Below are positions 46,771 through 59,504 of a stretch of DNA of 64,000 nucleotides, piece by piece (positions within the stretch are counted from its first letter, which is position 1; every line of letters starts with the position of its first letter). Both the position numbers and the translations under genes were made by a program. Source of the stretch: Morella rubra (taxonomy: Eukaryota > Streptophyta > Magnoliopsida > Fagales > Myricaceae); assembly GCA_003952965.2 (NCBI GenBank), contig CM025849.1:810325-874324 (forward strand), in the 5' to 3' direction. Below the pieces are notes generated by a model. That model saw only the letters and a program-made list of their open reading frames with translations, did no database searches and was not told the DNA's origin.

Positions 46771-49700
46771 TCTTCTTCTTTTTTTCTAAGCAAAAATTCA
46801 TTCATCCCCACCAAATCAAAGTCAGGGGGAGAGGAGGATTGTCAGAATACAGAATATCAAAAGGAATACAAACAAGAAGGAATAGATCCTTTCAAATTCA
46901 CAGAGACAGCCCATTTGGCCACATTATGAGCTAAAAGATTCGCCCCACGACGAACATGAGAAAGCGTCCAGCTAACACGATCCTCCATAAGAGCTTTAAT
47001 GTCACGAAGAATAGGAGCAATAGACCAATCCGGGGAGTAGTCCGAAAGGCTAATAGCATTGCAAACCTGCAAGTTATCACCTTCAAAAAGAAACCAGAGG
47101 ATAAGAGAGAAGACAAGCCTCCTAAACAGCAAAAAGAGCTGCTTTGACCTCTCCCATAAAGGGAGTGTCGGGAGGCGATCTCTTTGTCCATGCAAAGAGT
47201 AGCAAACCATCACTATTTCGGCAAACAGCAGCAAGCATCGAACAATCAGACCGAATGGCAACATCAAAGTTAATTTTCCAGAAATTTCCACTGGGAGGAG
47301 ACCACACAGCAGGCAATGCAGAAGGCAAAGCAGTCCAAGCATGAGAATGCTCCAAAAAGAGTCGATGAATACGCCAAATAATAATCCCAACATCATCCCT
47401 GTTGCCCTGATGGAGGAGTTGATTACACGAAAACCAAATAACATCCATAAGAATCGCCCCATACCGAATAAGATGGACAGATTGATCCTCCGAGAAGTCA
47501 AGATAAGTAACTGGGTCTAATAGTGTGGTAATCCAATCTAATATACTGTAGTCCCGTAAACAAAATGTTTGTAGACCCCAAGGAGATTCACGCCAAGCTA
47601 ACACAGCTTGGGGACAAGAGAAGAAAAGATGCTCAAGGGATTCCTTCTCCAATTCGTAGAAAACACAAAGCAAGTTGTCAGACCCCATAGGAAGTGTTCG
47701 GTAGAGAGCCGCTTTGCATGGCAAAATATTCCAAGCAGCCTTCCAGATAAGCAGCTTGAGTCTATCTTGCATGTTCAAGCTCCAAAGTTTTTCCACAGAG
47801 GGAACGGAGGCACATGGGCCCCAGAGGAGGGATTCTCATCAAATAAAGAATAGGCATATTTGAGTGAGAATTTGCCTTTGGCTTCGGGGACCCAAATAAG
47901 CCTATCAAGGGGAGTGGCGAGCAGGTGGATGCCAAGAATGAGATCAGCAGCATGTTGAAAAAAAAGCATGCCAAACCCGGGGTTCATCCCAAGCGCTAGT
48001 GCTAGAAATAATGAAGTCCGCAACTTTAGAATTTGCATCAGGAATGTCATTAAAATCTCGCGGGAGAGGAACAAAATGGTCCACTTTGGGGAGCCAAGGA
48101 TCCACCCAGGTGCGAACATCTTGACCATAAGTAATCTGGAAGCAGCACCCCATCCGAAAATACTTCCTCAATTTTTCAATACCCTTCCAGACCCATGAAG
48201 GAGAGTCTACAAGGGCAGAATTCCAAACAAATTGAGAAGACAGGTATTTAGCTTTGAGGGCTATTATCCATGGTTTAGACGAGTCTGAATGGATAGACCA
48301 AGCTAATTTTAGCGCTAAGGCTTTATTAATAGACCACATCCGTCGAAGACCAAGCCCACCCTCAGATTTGGGAAGACAAATAGAAGACCACACCAAAATC
48401 TCATTAAAATAGAATCAATCTGCGCGCACAGAGACTTGGGGAGAAGATAGTGAGACGTGGTATAAGTAGGGCGAGCAAAAGCTATAGATTTAATCAATAC
48501 AGTACACCCCGCTCGCGAAAGGAGTTTAGCCTTCCAACCTTAAACACGAGATTTAACTTTTGCCACTAAGTCAGAGAAAACCTGCCGTTTATTAGAGCCA
48601 ATAATTATCGGGACTCCCAAGTGCTTGCCCGGATTATCAGAATTCCTCAGATTCAATATACCACAAATCTCATGTTTAGTATCATTCCAGGTATTTTTAC
48701 TGAAACTAACAGTAGACTTACGAACATTAAGCCGCTGACCAAACCAACCAACATATTTAGTCAAGCACTGCATCACCGCATGAGCCTCGCCCACCGTGGC
48801 ACGGGTAAATAATAGAAGATCATTTGCGAATAAAAGATGTGTGATGGGCGGGGCCTCACAAGCGATTGAAACACCATGAATAAGACGAGTAGCTTCAGCT
48901 CGCATAAGGAGACGAGAAAGAACCTCATAGCCAATAATTGTTAGTGCATTTTTGTGTTGGCATTATTCTATGCCAAAATATGTCGTAATCGAGTTGTAAT
49001 TTTGGTCTTCACATTTGTTCAAGAGTCAGAGTTAATGGTCTGTCCAAAGTCTTCATCACGTTCAACCAGCGTTTAACAAGCACTCGAGCATCCTTGGAAA
49101 AATTTCATACAGAGCCATCACGTTCAACTACTGTTCAACAAGCGCTCGAGCGCCATTCGAAAAATTCAATCACGTTCAATATGCATTCAACGAGCGCTCA
49201 GTTAAAATTTTAGACAGAAACATAAGCGTTTGATGAGCGCTCGAGCAACTTCCGGTAAATTTTAAAAATTGCTAAATTTTTGGATTTTCCTTTTGAAAAC
49301 TTGTGAAACCCTACTAAGTTTCAGGATAGGCCGTCTGGAAGTTTATTGAGGCCTCTATTGAACATACTTGTCCCTCCTTCCTTGAGAGAAAAACCTGAGA
49401 AGATTATGCTTCAACATTGATGAGTTTTTCTCTATTCTTTCTCCAAATATCTCTGTAACCTTCATGGTGTTGAAGGTGTGCTGAAGAACAAGGTTTGTTT
49501 GTGAAGAATCAATAAGAAGATCCTCAAAGGTCTGAGGGGAATGCCGCACGGAGCAGGTCTAAGCAGGGAGGCTTAGATTATTACATCAGGGTTGTCAGAG
49601 TCAAGCAACTGGGTTGCCCGTGTCTGAATCACTGTTTGTAAGTTTTTCTTCTTAGTGGATTCTAGGTGTTGCTAGTCCGGAGTGGTTTTTCCTTTGAATG

Positions 49701-50165
49701 GTATTTCAAAGGTTTTCCACTTCGTCAACAAAATCCTTGTCTCTTTGTGTGATTGAAGTTTGTTTTAATTTTCCGCTGCTTATTTGTTGATTGAGTTGAT
49801 TATTATCCATATCTAGGCTGAACAATTTTAGAACATGTTTTAAAATTGTTATTGATTTGTTCATTAAAGGGAAAACACATATTCACCCTCTCTAGGTGTT
49901 ATTAGAGTCTAAACTGAATTTTTCAATAATGAAGAAGAAAGGCGCCATAGGGTCACCTTGGCGCAATCCTCAAGTAGGACGGATTAGGCCAAAAGGAGTA
50001 CCATTCAAAAGAATAGAGCAAGAAGCTAAAGATAGGCATTGGTCAACCCAACCAATGAAGCAGGGATCAAAACCGAACCTCGTCATAGCCACGAGAATTA
50101 ATTTCCATTCCAGTATCATAAGCCCTAAAGGCTATGAACTTCTCTCCTAAAGTCATTTCTTGGAT
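46771..50165 (-). mobile_element. 5'-truncated L1-type LINE with RNase H, split by a solo LTR
   Basis: Minus-strand order: reverse transcriptase start near 50150 (AFRAYDTGMEINSRGYDE, then GLRQGD-like near 49970), the solo LTR (48939-49925), then RT continuing EVLSRLLMRAEATRLIHGVS, THLLFANDLLLFTRA (catalytic box FAND instead of FADD), PGKHLGVPIIIG, the connection domain (LPKSEGGLGLRRM, LAWSIHSDSSKPWIIALKAK), zf-RVT (WNILPCKAALYR) and RNase H (WKINFDVAIRSDCSMLAAVC, LLAHNVAKWAVSV). It ends in an A-tail seen as poly-T at 46786-46795. Frame breaks are common. It is inserted in reverse into an older plus-strand LINE. Confidence 0.88.
48939..49925. mobile_element. Solo LTR, Copia-like, 987 bp, TSD ataat
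   Basis: Begins TGTTAGTG, ends TTTTTCA, and is flanked by ataat at 48934-48938 and 49926-49930. The reverse-transcriptase reading frame of the host LINE resumes on the other side. The interior has four degenerate repeats of about 50 bases (49055-49260, core cacgttcaac ... gcgctcgag) and, near 49690-49740, sequence typical of Ty1/Copia LTRs. No primer-binding site or internal domain is present, as expected after LTR-LTR recombination. Superfamily is inferred. Confidence 0.87.
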
Positions 50166-51511
50166 AAAAGAACGTGTTTGCTCGGCATCTTTCTAAATTT
50201 GTGTTAAAGAGAACTTGCTGGTTTTTTCAAAGCTCTCGTGGTTTGCGACGGTCTCGCCTCATCTTTTTTCCCTCGTCGTGGAATGTTTTCTCGGGATCAT
50301 GAGGAAGGTGAGAAAGAAAAAGAGTTCAGATTTCATTGGAGGTGTAAGAAAGTTGGATTTTCCCACATTTGTTTCGCTGACGATCTACGTATCTTTTGCA
50401 AAGGAGTACCCAAAGTAGTGAATTTAATCAAGGACTATCTTGAGATCTTCTCTGCACAAGCTGGGTTGCATCCCAATCCGAACAAGAGTAGTGTTTTCTT
50501 ATGTAATGTACCATTGGAGGTTAAGGTCGAGATTCTTACTTTTCTTGGCTATAATGAATGTTTGTTCCCGGTTCGCTACTTGGTCATTCCTTTGATCTCA
50601 TCTCTGCTGAAGAAACAGGATTGCAAAGGGCTCATTGATCAGATTACTGCTCGAGTCCAAGCTTGGACCTCCAAGTATCTGTCTTTTGCAGGTCATCTAC
50701 AGCTTATCAAGTCTGTACTCTACGCCATCCAGTTCTTTTGGTCATCTCTCTTAATTTTATCTAAGTCTGTAATCAAAAAGGTGGAATCGATTTTGCGTAG
50801 CTACCTCTGGAAAGGTGATGGGGATAGTAAAGGAGGAGCTAAGGTTGCTTGGAAGGACCTTTGTGTGCCGAGAAGAGGAGGCCTGGTTTTGCAGACCCTG
50901 AGAGTTGGAACAGAGCTGCCGTGGCAAAACACATTTGGTTCTTTCTCCTTCAACCTACGGAATCACTGTGGACCAGCTGGGTTAATGCCTACTTAATTAA
51001 AGGTAGGTGCTTTTTGTCACTTCGAAGCCCTGGTATACGTTCCTGGAATTGGTAGAAACTGCTGAAGATCCGTGAAGTGGTCATAAATGGTATCGGACAT
51101 GTATTTGGTAAAGGCAGTGCTACCTTCTTCTGGGAGGATCATTGGCATCCTATGGGAACTTTTAGCCTTGTGTTTAATAGGGCTGAGATCAATAGCTATG
51201 GTATTGAGATTTCTGCTTAAGGAAAGTGTTGTTATTGATGGGACTGAGTGGATCAGATGGCCAAGTAATCAGGGGATTTGGCTTACCATTAGTCGCAGCA
51301 CCCCTGTGACTTTTAAGCCATACCCAACAAGACCTGATGCTATTAAGTGGTTCCTCAATCGATCTGAAAAATTCTCTATTCGGAGTGCCTTGGATGTTTT
51401 CTAGGCCGAAAGACCTGCAAATTTATAGCCCCATATTCAGCTACTTCTTTGTTTCTGAATCCCGTAGGAGCAATCTTCTCTTTCCACGAAAACAAAATGA
51501 ACATCAAGGAG
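50166..51511 (+). mobile_element. Old LINE reverse-transcriptase fragment, unit B
   Basis: Counterpart of 28047-29277. The frame from 50238 to about 50990 reads SHICFADDLRIFCKGVPKVV, YLVIPLISSLLKKQDC and LSFAGHLQLIKSVLYAIQ, and keeps the FADD box that is mutated in unit A. Downstream pieces (to 51404, TISRSTPVTFKPYPTRPDAI) are in other frames. The stretch at 51500-51530 is the empty site of the LINE found in A. Confidence 0.85.
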
Positions 51512-52250
51512 AATTATTTTTAATTCTAAGATTTCTTATCAGCCCTCTTTACATAAAGTAATTTTAACAAATCTCAAGCAGCAAAGTATCAACCTTTGAG
51601 GGGTAACGCAATTTTCGAGGCTAAGCTTAGCTCTCCAATGTTCACGAGTTCGAGTCCCCTCAAAATCACCGGAAGCTTACCGCATCTCGATGTGAATTCC
51701 AAAGCTCCGCTATTGGTAAAAATGCGAGTCCCTAATACTCGGATTGGTGAACAAAAAAAAAATGTTTTGTTATAAACAAAATTTCCTTCTCTTTTCTTTT
51801 ATTCATTGTAATTAGAAACATTATAATATGTTACGTCACATTTCTCAGAGACACTAAAAAGTTGTTGAAGCTTTAATTTGTTCAACACCACATCATTTCT
51901 TTTTGCGCAACACAACATGATACCCTGAAGAAAGTGTTGTCAATTTTTTTCTTCCCTCATTGTCTATTTGCTCTCATGGCAAAAGGTTGTATTTTCGGAT
52001 CAAATGTGAGAATTTATTTCACCTTACAAAGAGTTACAAATTTATCTTAAAAGGGAATAAATAGAAAATTCATTTTTGCACGAAAATCATAGTCTCTTAA
52101 TTTTAAAATCTATTAAATTAGTCTCTCAAGTTTAAAATTCTTCACATTTTAAAAGTCCGGAAAAACTAAAATTTTGATAAATTTTAAATCTTAGGAACTA
52201 AAATTTATTTCATTTTCGTGCAAATCACGTCACAGACCTTGTATTTGAAG
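51512..52250. other. Right tail of unit B
   Basis: Matches 34524-35278 of unit A, with the same SINE-like B-box stretch near 51600-51670. AT-rich; no gene seen. Confidence 0.5.
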
Positions 52251-54724
52251 GTAGTCAACACAACGTGTTGAGCAAAAAAGTATAATATGAGTTTGCCAAA
52301 CTCATAGATGAATCGGAATTATTTGAGATTCTTTGGATGATAGGCCTTTGGTTCCCTTGAGCGCTTTTTTCAAATTTGTCTTAAACGTGATATGATCACC
52401 TAAAGAACTATAAAGCACACATTCTACCCATGAAAATGGCATTCAAATATGCCCCTCTTTCAACAAATCATTTCATATTATCCAAATTTTTTGCATTTTT
52501 CACAAGAATCATAAGGGTATACAGCAGCTTAATGGCGAAAAGAAACACAAAAACAACAGAAAACAGCTTGAATAATTGACAGTCAAAAAATTAGGGGCAC
52601 ATCACATTGACTAGAAAGCCAGCCAAGGTATTATGATAAACCAAATTCCTGCAGCTGAAATTTGGAGAAACCATTCTTGTGTGCACTAAGGAGAGAATTT
52701 ATCTCTGCTAGAGATGCCACTAATGTAAAAAGTCTGGATGCTAAAGTGAATCTGCCTTTATTAATTCAAGCCCACATCCTGCCTTATTAGTCTGGATGCT
52801 GAAGTTGTCATCCATCCCATTCGATAGTCGTGAGCAGTACCTGAACAAGGCAGAAACAAAAGAAAAACAGCAAAAACTCAGCATCTCCGGCTTTGCAACG
52901 TAAATCAAGTTTCTGAGCTATAAAAACTGTACCTGGATGAAGAAGAGGAGCACTGGAATCACCATTATCGAGAGTCTGGCAGGGCTGAACTAGCTAGCTT
53001 ATCAGAAGCATCTTTTGATATGTCTTCACTGTTGAGTTTCACTAACAAGGCATCTAATCTCCTTTAATCATCCTCTATTTCAAGATTCATAGCTAGATTT
53101 GCATGTGAATCTCCCGACTCTGCCGTAGTCTAACTGGAGAAGTATTGTCTGTATTGTGATGGCAAGTGTTTGGTGGACTGGGACAAATGAATCACAAAAT
53201 TAGCATAGAACGGCAAATTGAGAAAAAACAGCACAGAGGATGAAACCCAATTAAGCAGAAGCCAATTTAAGAACATACTAATACCTTTTTTCTGGGTAGA
53301 AATGAGGCACCGCAGATGTCAAAATTGGTCACCAGCAATTAGTTCAACAGAATTGACCAAATTCTTTGATTTTTGTATTGAAACAGCTTTCTATAACTTT
53401 CTTTAATTTATTTATTTTCAATCAGCAACATCCAATTGCAGAGCCCTTAATCCAAAACCCTGACCAAACAGCATTAACATGACAAATTACAGAAACTTCT
53501 TAAATGACACGGTAGAACACCCTTATAGAAATAATACAAAGATGATTGAAGGATCAAGTATGATCAGCTCTAAGGGCGTGAACGTAAGTGGTGCATGTAG
53601 CATTTGGTTTGCAGAAAAATACAACAGAAAATAAACATATTCCAGCAGGTCTTTTTTATACCAAACACTAAATCCGAGACCCGTAATGCTGCAGTCACAA
53701 ATCTTTTTCATGTTGCTCGTGAGCTGTAAGAGCATAAGGAGAAATATACCGAAGGCGTCCAACAGGGACATATCCATAAAGGCTGACTACCCGATTAATG
53801 GGCCTGAAGCCCGTACATACCAGTGCAATGGGCCCATGGCCCTTAGAAACTAAAATGGGCCTAAGGCCCTTATAGTCTAACATGGGTACAAGATCCGTAC
53901 AAACCAACATGAGAAACAAAGCCCTTACAACTGAAAATGGGCCTAAGGCCCTTACAATCCAAATGGGGACAAAGACCCGTAACAGATTCACAAAGAAACA
54001 GCGAAAAAGAGAGAAAAGTGAACAAAGAAAAAGATAAAAAAAAAAAAAAAAAGCAACAAAAGAGTGGAGACATTGAACAATGAGTATACGTCTGAATCTC
54101 CAACTGGAACACCCGCAGCAGAGCATGTTGCCACCAAAGCCAAAAGACACCCCAACAGGTGCTTATCCAATTTTGAAGACCCTCGGAGGAACTGCATAGA
54201 ACAAAGGTATGAAACTAGCTACGAGAATACTGGAATTTCAGAGCAATAGAATCAACTGCTGCAGAAAAACAACAGGGCTGGCTGAGGATACAAGTATGTG
54301 CTTATCTTAAATGCCTCAATTCCTAAATTAATTTTCAAGGATGTTTATTTACTTTCTTCTCTATACGAATTCAATGTCCATCAACTTTGTAATCAGATAC
54401 TGTGATTAGCATCAATTACAATTCCCGATGAAATTCAAGACTTCTATTGGACAAAACGAAATAGGATGTCGTGAAATCTAAAAAGAAAAGGTTAAACAGA
54501 GCATATTAGATACAGTAGTTTGGATTTCATTCCAGATGATCATATGCTAAAAAGGGAAAATACCACTATATCTGACGAGAGTGAATCAACGACCTTTGAT
54601 TGTTATTTTTGCAGAACGGATAAGTAAAGAAACAACTAAGAAGCAAGTAAAAGAGCTAGTAACTGACCGTATAAGCTGATGAAATACCAAACGTGAGGAA
54701 TTTTGCGAGACTTTTACTCTCTCT
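52251..54724. other. NLR 3' flank of unit C
   Basis: Shared non-coding block (see unit A), including the GGGCC minisatellite at 53800-53985. The TAA closing the exon-like frame in A, B and D is lost here by a local rearrangement near 52735-52800 (a small repeat of gtctggatgctgaagt-type sequence). No gene recognised. Confidence 0.5.
53800..53985. repeat. GGGCC-type palindromic minisatellite, unit C
   Basis: About seven degenerate repeats of roughly 26 bases with cores gggcctgaagccc, gggcccatggccc and gggcctaaggccc. Followed, as in unit B, by an A-rich run near 54036-54053. Confidence 0.75.
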
Positions 54725-57700
54725 CTAGCGTGCGTCGTCGATATATATGTTGGGGACGTGGGCAATCTTGCGCCATTCTTTTCCTCTTTTCTTTTGCCAC
54801 TTTTTCTTCAATATAGGACAATCGTAGATCGATATAACAGAAAGGGAGGCAGGTAACCCGTCTTCTGGCATCAACCTGAGCTTAGGGCAATCCCAGATCC
54901 CCAAGTTTTTGAGAGCGGTGAGAGGTACAAGACCCTCCTTGTCCAGAGATTTCATATTTGGAAATTCACCAAACTTAAGAAAAGTCAAACTGTTGGGGAG
55001 TAACCCCGCCTCTGGAAAGGAGCCCACATCTTCTACTTTTCCAATCATTTCCAAACGTGTAAGAAAAGGGAGTTTTTGCAAACCACAACCCATCCGGTTT
55101 GCAACGAGCTTGTCGCAATGCTCTATGACAACTGAATTCAGATTGGAAGGCAAGCCCCCTTCAGAAAATGACTCAACTTTGGGACAATTAATTATAGATA
55201 AATGCCGAAGAGACGGGAGGAGTATGTGCATCTTCTTAGGAAAAGATACGAAGTTGGGGCAATGACTGATCCATATTGTCGAGGTCATTAAATCGCGTTG
55301 ATTTTGTTCTGGAACGGTAAGAGATTCTAGATTCGTACAACCACTGATGGAGATCTCAGAAAGGCTTGATAGTAAGTCTAGTGGAACGGACCTGATAGAA
55401 TCACATCTGTACAACTGCAATCTTTCGAGGAATGGATAGTCCAGGGGTGTTGGGAGTTCTAGCTTCATACAATCTTTGATCGTAAGTATTTTCAACGCTG
55501 AGCGTAGGCCGCCCCTGGGAAGGGACACAAGCGATGAACAGCCTTTGATTCTTAACTCTTGAAGACAACTGTTGAAGTTCATTGTTCCATCATCTTCATG
55601 TTGTTCTGGAACAGTAATAGACTCCAGATTCCTACACCCCTCGATTGAGATATTATAAAGCTTTGGGAAGAAACCTAATGGAACTGATCTGAGAGAATCA
55701 CAGTAGATCAACTCCAATTTTCCAAGGGATGAGTGTAGACCGCCCCTAGGAAACGACGCCAGAGAGGAACAGTTCTTGATTTTTAACTCTCGAAGACAGC
55801 TATTGTAGCCCACAATTTCCTCTGGTAGGGACTCTAGTGCATCAAATCCTTCCAAGTCAGCTCCTGCATTCCACTTGGGAGTTCCTTTAATTCAACCCCG
55901 TTACAATGTGACAGCTCCACATAACGCAAAGCAGGAGCCCTTGGGAGTGAAGCCACGAGCTGTGGACATTTGTAAATATAAAGTGTGGCTTGATGGGAAG
56001 GGAAAGATTGATGGGCAACCCTCCGGTCAGCTTGGGGCAGTCCCATATATAAAGGCTTGCAAGATTAGGAAAAGATCCGCCTTCATTTTCATCGAAAGGA
56101 AACCATTTCTCCCAATTCAACATCCGCTCAAAAGTTAAAGATCTCAAGGCTCCAAATGGCTTGATTGAAGAAGAATCGTTGCCATAAAATTCAGAACCCA
56201 CAACGACAACTCCGTCGAAGCCAGAAATAGAAAGGTCCTGCAGAGAGGGTAGTTGCCAAAGTGGTGGCAAGCTGCAGCAATATTTACAATCAAATAGACG
56301 AAGATTTGCTATATTAAGAATGAATGATGCCCAACCCAATCTGGAAAATTTTTACCACTGTAGTGCCATATGACGAGAATTTTCAAGTTGGTGTGGGGTT
56401 GAAGACTATCGAGCACATTTTTTTGACTCTCTGAAATAGTAGTAACTGCAGCATTCCATCCCAACACTAACTTCTTAAGGTGCCTCTTATCCTTCATGCT
56501 TGCATTCGAAGCATCCCTGGGAGATGCAACATTTTGGAGCTCCGAAATCTCAAGTGATCCCCGAAGATTTGCTAGTTTCCCCAACTCTTCAATGCGAGAT
56601 CCATTATGTTCGCCGACGATGAATTTAGTCAAGGTCTCAAGGTATTTCAATCTACCCATTTGCACCGGCATCACCCTTATGGGAGTGCAAACGAAGTACA
56701 AATGACGCAAGTTAACCAGTTTGTACATATCTCTTGGCAGTACAGTAAGATGTGCACAAAAAGATAACTTCAATGTTTGCAAATTGAACAACTCACATAT
56801 GGAATGAGGCAACCTTTTAATTGCCGTCCGAGAAACGTCAAGATAGCGCAAGTGTTTAATTTTGCCAATTGATTCAGGCAAATCATAACTAGATAAAGAG
56901 AGCACTCGTGCGAATCTAAAGATTCGCAATAAATCACGTTGTACTTTTCAGGTAAGTAATGATATGGTGACAGGAGGAAAGTACGCAATTGCTTTGCCTC
57001 GTAAAGAGCCTCAAACTTTGGAGAGGTGCCAGAATCTTTAATATACGACACATGGCGAGTTTTGTTGATATTCTCGTGAGAACGATCAACCTCTAGCCTA
57101 AAACTAAATTGCCCACAAACAAATTTTGCCAAATCGTTGACAAGATCATGCATTCCAAAATGTGAACCTCTCTCACCGAATTGTTGGAATAATGATCTCG
57201 ATACAAGAGCACAAAAGTATTCTTCACCAACTTCTCCCATTGTTTTGTTGTTGGATTGCTGCAAAAAACCTTCTGCCATCCATAATAAGATTACTTGCTC
57301 TTTTCTGAAAGTACAATCCTTTGGGAATATTGAGCAGTAGGCAAAACAATGTTTAAGTGGTGGAGGCAAATATTTGTAACTCAATCTTAGAGCAGGTAGG
57401 ATATTTGTCTCATCGACTGGTAGATCCCATAATTCACTCCTCAATATTCTATCCCATTCTTCAATATCCAGTTTAGATCTTAAGAGAGCTCCAATTGTCT
57501 TGATTGCTAAAGGGAGGCCTTTACACTTTTCAACAATCTGTCTCCCTAATTCTTGCAGCCGAAGATGTAAAACAGAATTACCATCGTGGAAAGCATGTTT
57601 TGTGAATAGGGACCAACAATCTTCTTCCGATAACTCCTTAAGCTGATGACTCGCACTAGCACGCATGGCTGATGCAACATCGTTATCACGTGTCGTCACG

Positions 57701-58622
57701 ATGACCTTGCTTCCTGGTGCACCAGATTCGAAGGGATTGCTTAGGAGTTCCCAATCAGCATACTTCTTATTCCAAACATCGTCCAAAACAACTAAGAATT
57801 TCTTTCCTGCCAATTTCTCTCTCAGTTTAACTTGAAGCCAATTTAGATCTTTGTTATCACAAGTAGGTGATGGTGGCACTGCATCTAGGATTGATTTCGT
57901 TATCTTGAACAGATCAAATTCTTCAGACACACAAACCCATGCTTCGACGTCAAAATGCTCCCTCACCCTCTCATCATTGTATACCAGCTGAGCAAGGGTG
58001 GTCTTGCCAATACCCCCCATGCCCACTACGGCAATCACAGAAATTTTCTTGCCATTTGTGTCATCCGAGAGCAACAAGTCAATTATTGCCTCCTTATTCT
58101 CATCCCTACCACAAATACCAGATTCCTCCACCAAAGAAGTCGTGGGCAATTTTTCTGACGGTTTCCTCCAACACCTTCTTTCAGACCCATAAGATCCTTT
58201 TGTTTTGCAAGATACTCCAGTCTATCAAGTACCTCTTTTATCTTTGGTTCTATCTTCTTGACAAAAGAATTACGAGAACCAGAGATGAAGTGTCGTACCT
58301 TACTTGCAGAGGTTTGAAATTCAGCGTCCAACTTGCATCGCAAAGCTTCAGTGGCAATCTCATCCATAATCTGCTCTGCATCATAAACAGCATCTTTCAT
58401 CTTATCGAGCCAAGCTTTCACAGGTGCCATTGTAACTTCCTTTTCCTCCGCATCTTCGAGCACTGCACTCACGGACAGCAAGGTTATCTCCAGCTTCTCC
58501 AGCAGTCCGCCATCGAGCTTTGCTCCCCGAAAGAAGTCAATGACCTCGCGAGATGCTATTCTATCGAACAAAACTTTGAGGAAGGCAGAGAGAAATGACC
58601 CACCCACCAAGGCTTCTGCCAT
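54725..58622 (-). pseudogene. CC-NB-ARC-LRR resistance gene, copy N3 (frameshifted)
   Basis: Best preserved of the three. The coiled-coil domain is open from the ATG at 58622 to about 58160, where one T is missing relative to N1 (near 58161) and the frame slips. From 58149 the NB-ARC runs open through P-loop GMGGIGKTT, kinase 2 VVLDDVW, RNBS-B, GLPL, RNBS-D CFAYCSIFPKD and MHD GMHDLVNDLAKFVCGQ into the post-NB region (RSHENINKTRHVSYIKDSG). It slips again near 56947 (2 bases short relative to N2), near 56335, near 55990 and near 55860. The C-terminal LRR block 55855-54725 (376 codons, ending NIYIDDAR) is open. The small number of 1-2 base slips makes sequencing error or recent decay both plausible. 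Confidence 0.9.
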
Positions 58623-58990
58623 GTTTTCTTCTTTGCAAAGGAATTACAGATCGAAGGAAACGAAGAAAGGTGAATCGCAAACAGCAGAGCGAAATCAGAT
58701 TGCGAGCTATTTGCTTTTACGGTAAATAACTGGGTTACCTGCTCCGAGTCAATGCAGTCGGCTATTAAGCAACGAGGAAATTGCTTGTAGTGGACGTCAA
58801 AGTCGTGTCAGGTCTTCGACCACCCAGTCCTCCATTATTAAGCGCGTTAAGTGGACGTGAAAGTCTTCGTCAATTGAATTGAGTGGAGTGTGGCCTAAAA
58901 GTCTCGGATGAATTATACTTGTGTTTTGGTTGGAAACAAAGACACTAAGAAATTATCAGCTTAGCCAGTTAAATGCCATTGCCTTCTCAC
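58623..58990 (-). promoter_or_regulatory. NLR 5' leader and upstream region (unit C)
   Basis: Nearly identical to 25359-25723 of unit A up to the RBL fragment. TTGAC cores are present on the minus strand. No TATA box assigned. Confidence 0.4.
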
Positions 58991-59504
58991 CTTTTCGGCT
59001 TCGGGAACCAGATCAAATTCATCTTCTCGTTCTACATATTCCTCATTTTCCTCCAGCTCCTTGAAATCAGGCGCAAATGCACTCTAGTTCTCTGTATAAT
59101 CCTTAGCCCAAATATGGACTTAGCCTGTCAAGGAAACAGGGACAACAATGGGGTGTACAGGATGCCATGCTAAGTCAATCAAGGCTTCCTTTGGACCTTC
59201 AAGGATTTTCACAAGATGACCAGCCCTATCCCATATGTAAATCTTGTGCTCTCCTTTGCTTGCAGAACCACCAATTACCCACTCACCATCACCGCTAAAA
59301 CAAGGAGCTTTCCAATGCATCTTAGTAATAGAATCTTGAAACTCCCGGAAAAGTGTTAGGCACTTTGACCCAACAGCCTTCAACTTCTCAACACCATCTA
59401 GCAGTTCTAGCTCATTAAGGGTCTTGTCTAACTCAACAGGGGTTCCTAGCCCATCTTTTGAAAAGAGAAGGTTCTCATAGATCCTTAACGTCTGATTCTT
59501 TCAC
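58991..59504 (-). pseudogene. RBL: RBL fragment, unit C
   Basis: Same block as 25724-26236, with the same two stops in the conserved region (near 59087 and 59120), so they predate the A/C duplication. An extra T near the 5' edge shifts the start relative to A. No other RBL exons nearby. Confidence 0.85.

Larger units (their letters stand above)
35279..52250. repeat. Segmental duplication unit B
   Basis: Starts with the same sequence as units A and C. Order: NLR 3' flank enlarged by a transposase remnant, broken NLR N2, 5' leader, spacer, orphan NLR leader, nested LINEs with solo LTR, old LINE fragment and tail. It lacks the RBL fragment of A and C. Confidence 0.88.

Noticed and set aside
49055..49260. 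Spaced repeats as a possible CRISPR-like array
   Set aside because: Repeats are degenerate, contiguous and inside a plant LTR; no spacer structure and no cas genes.
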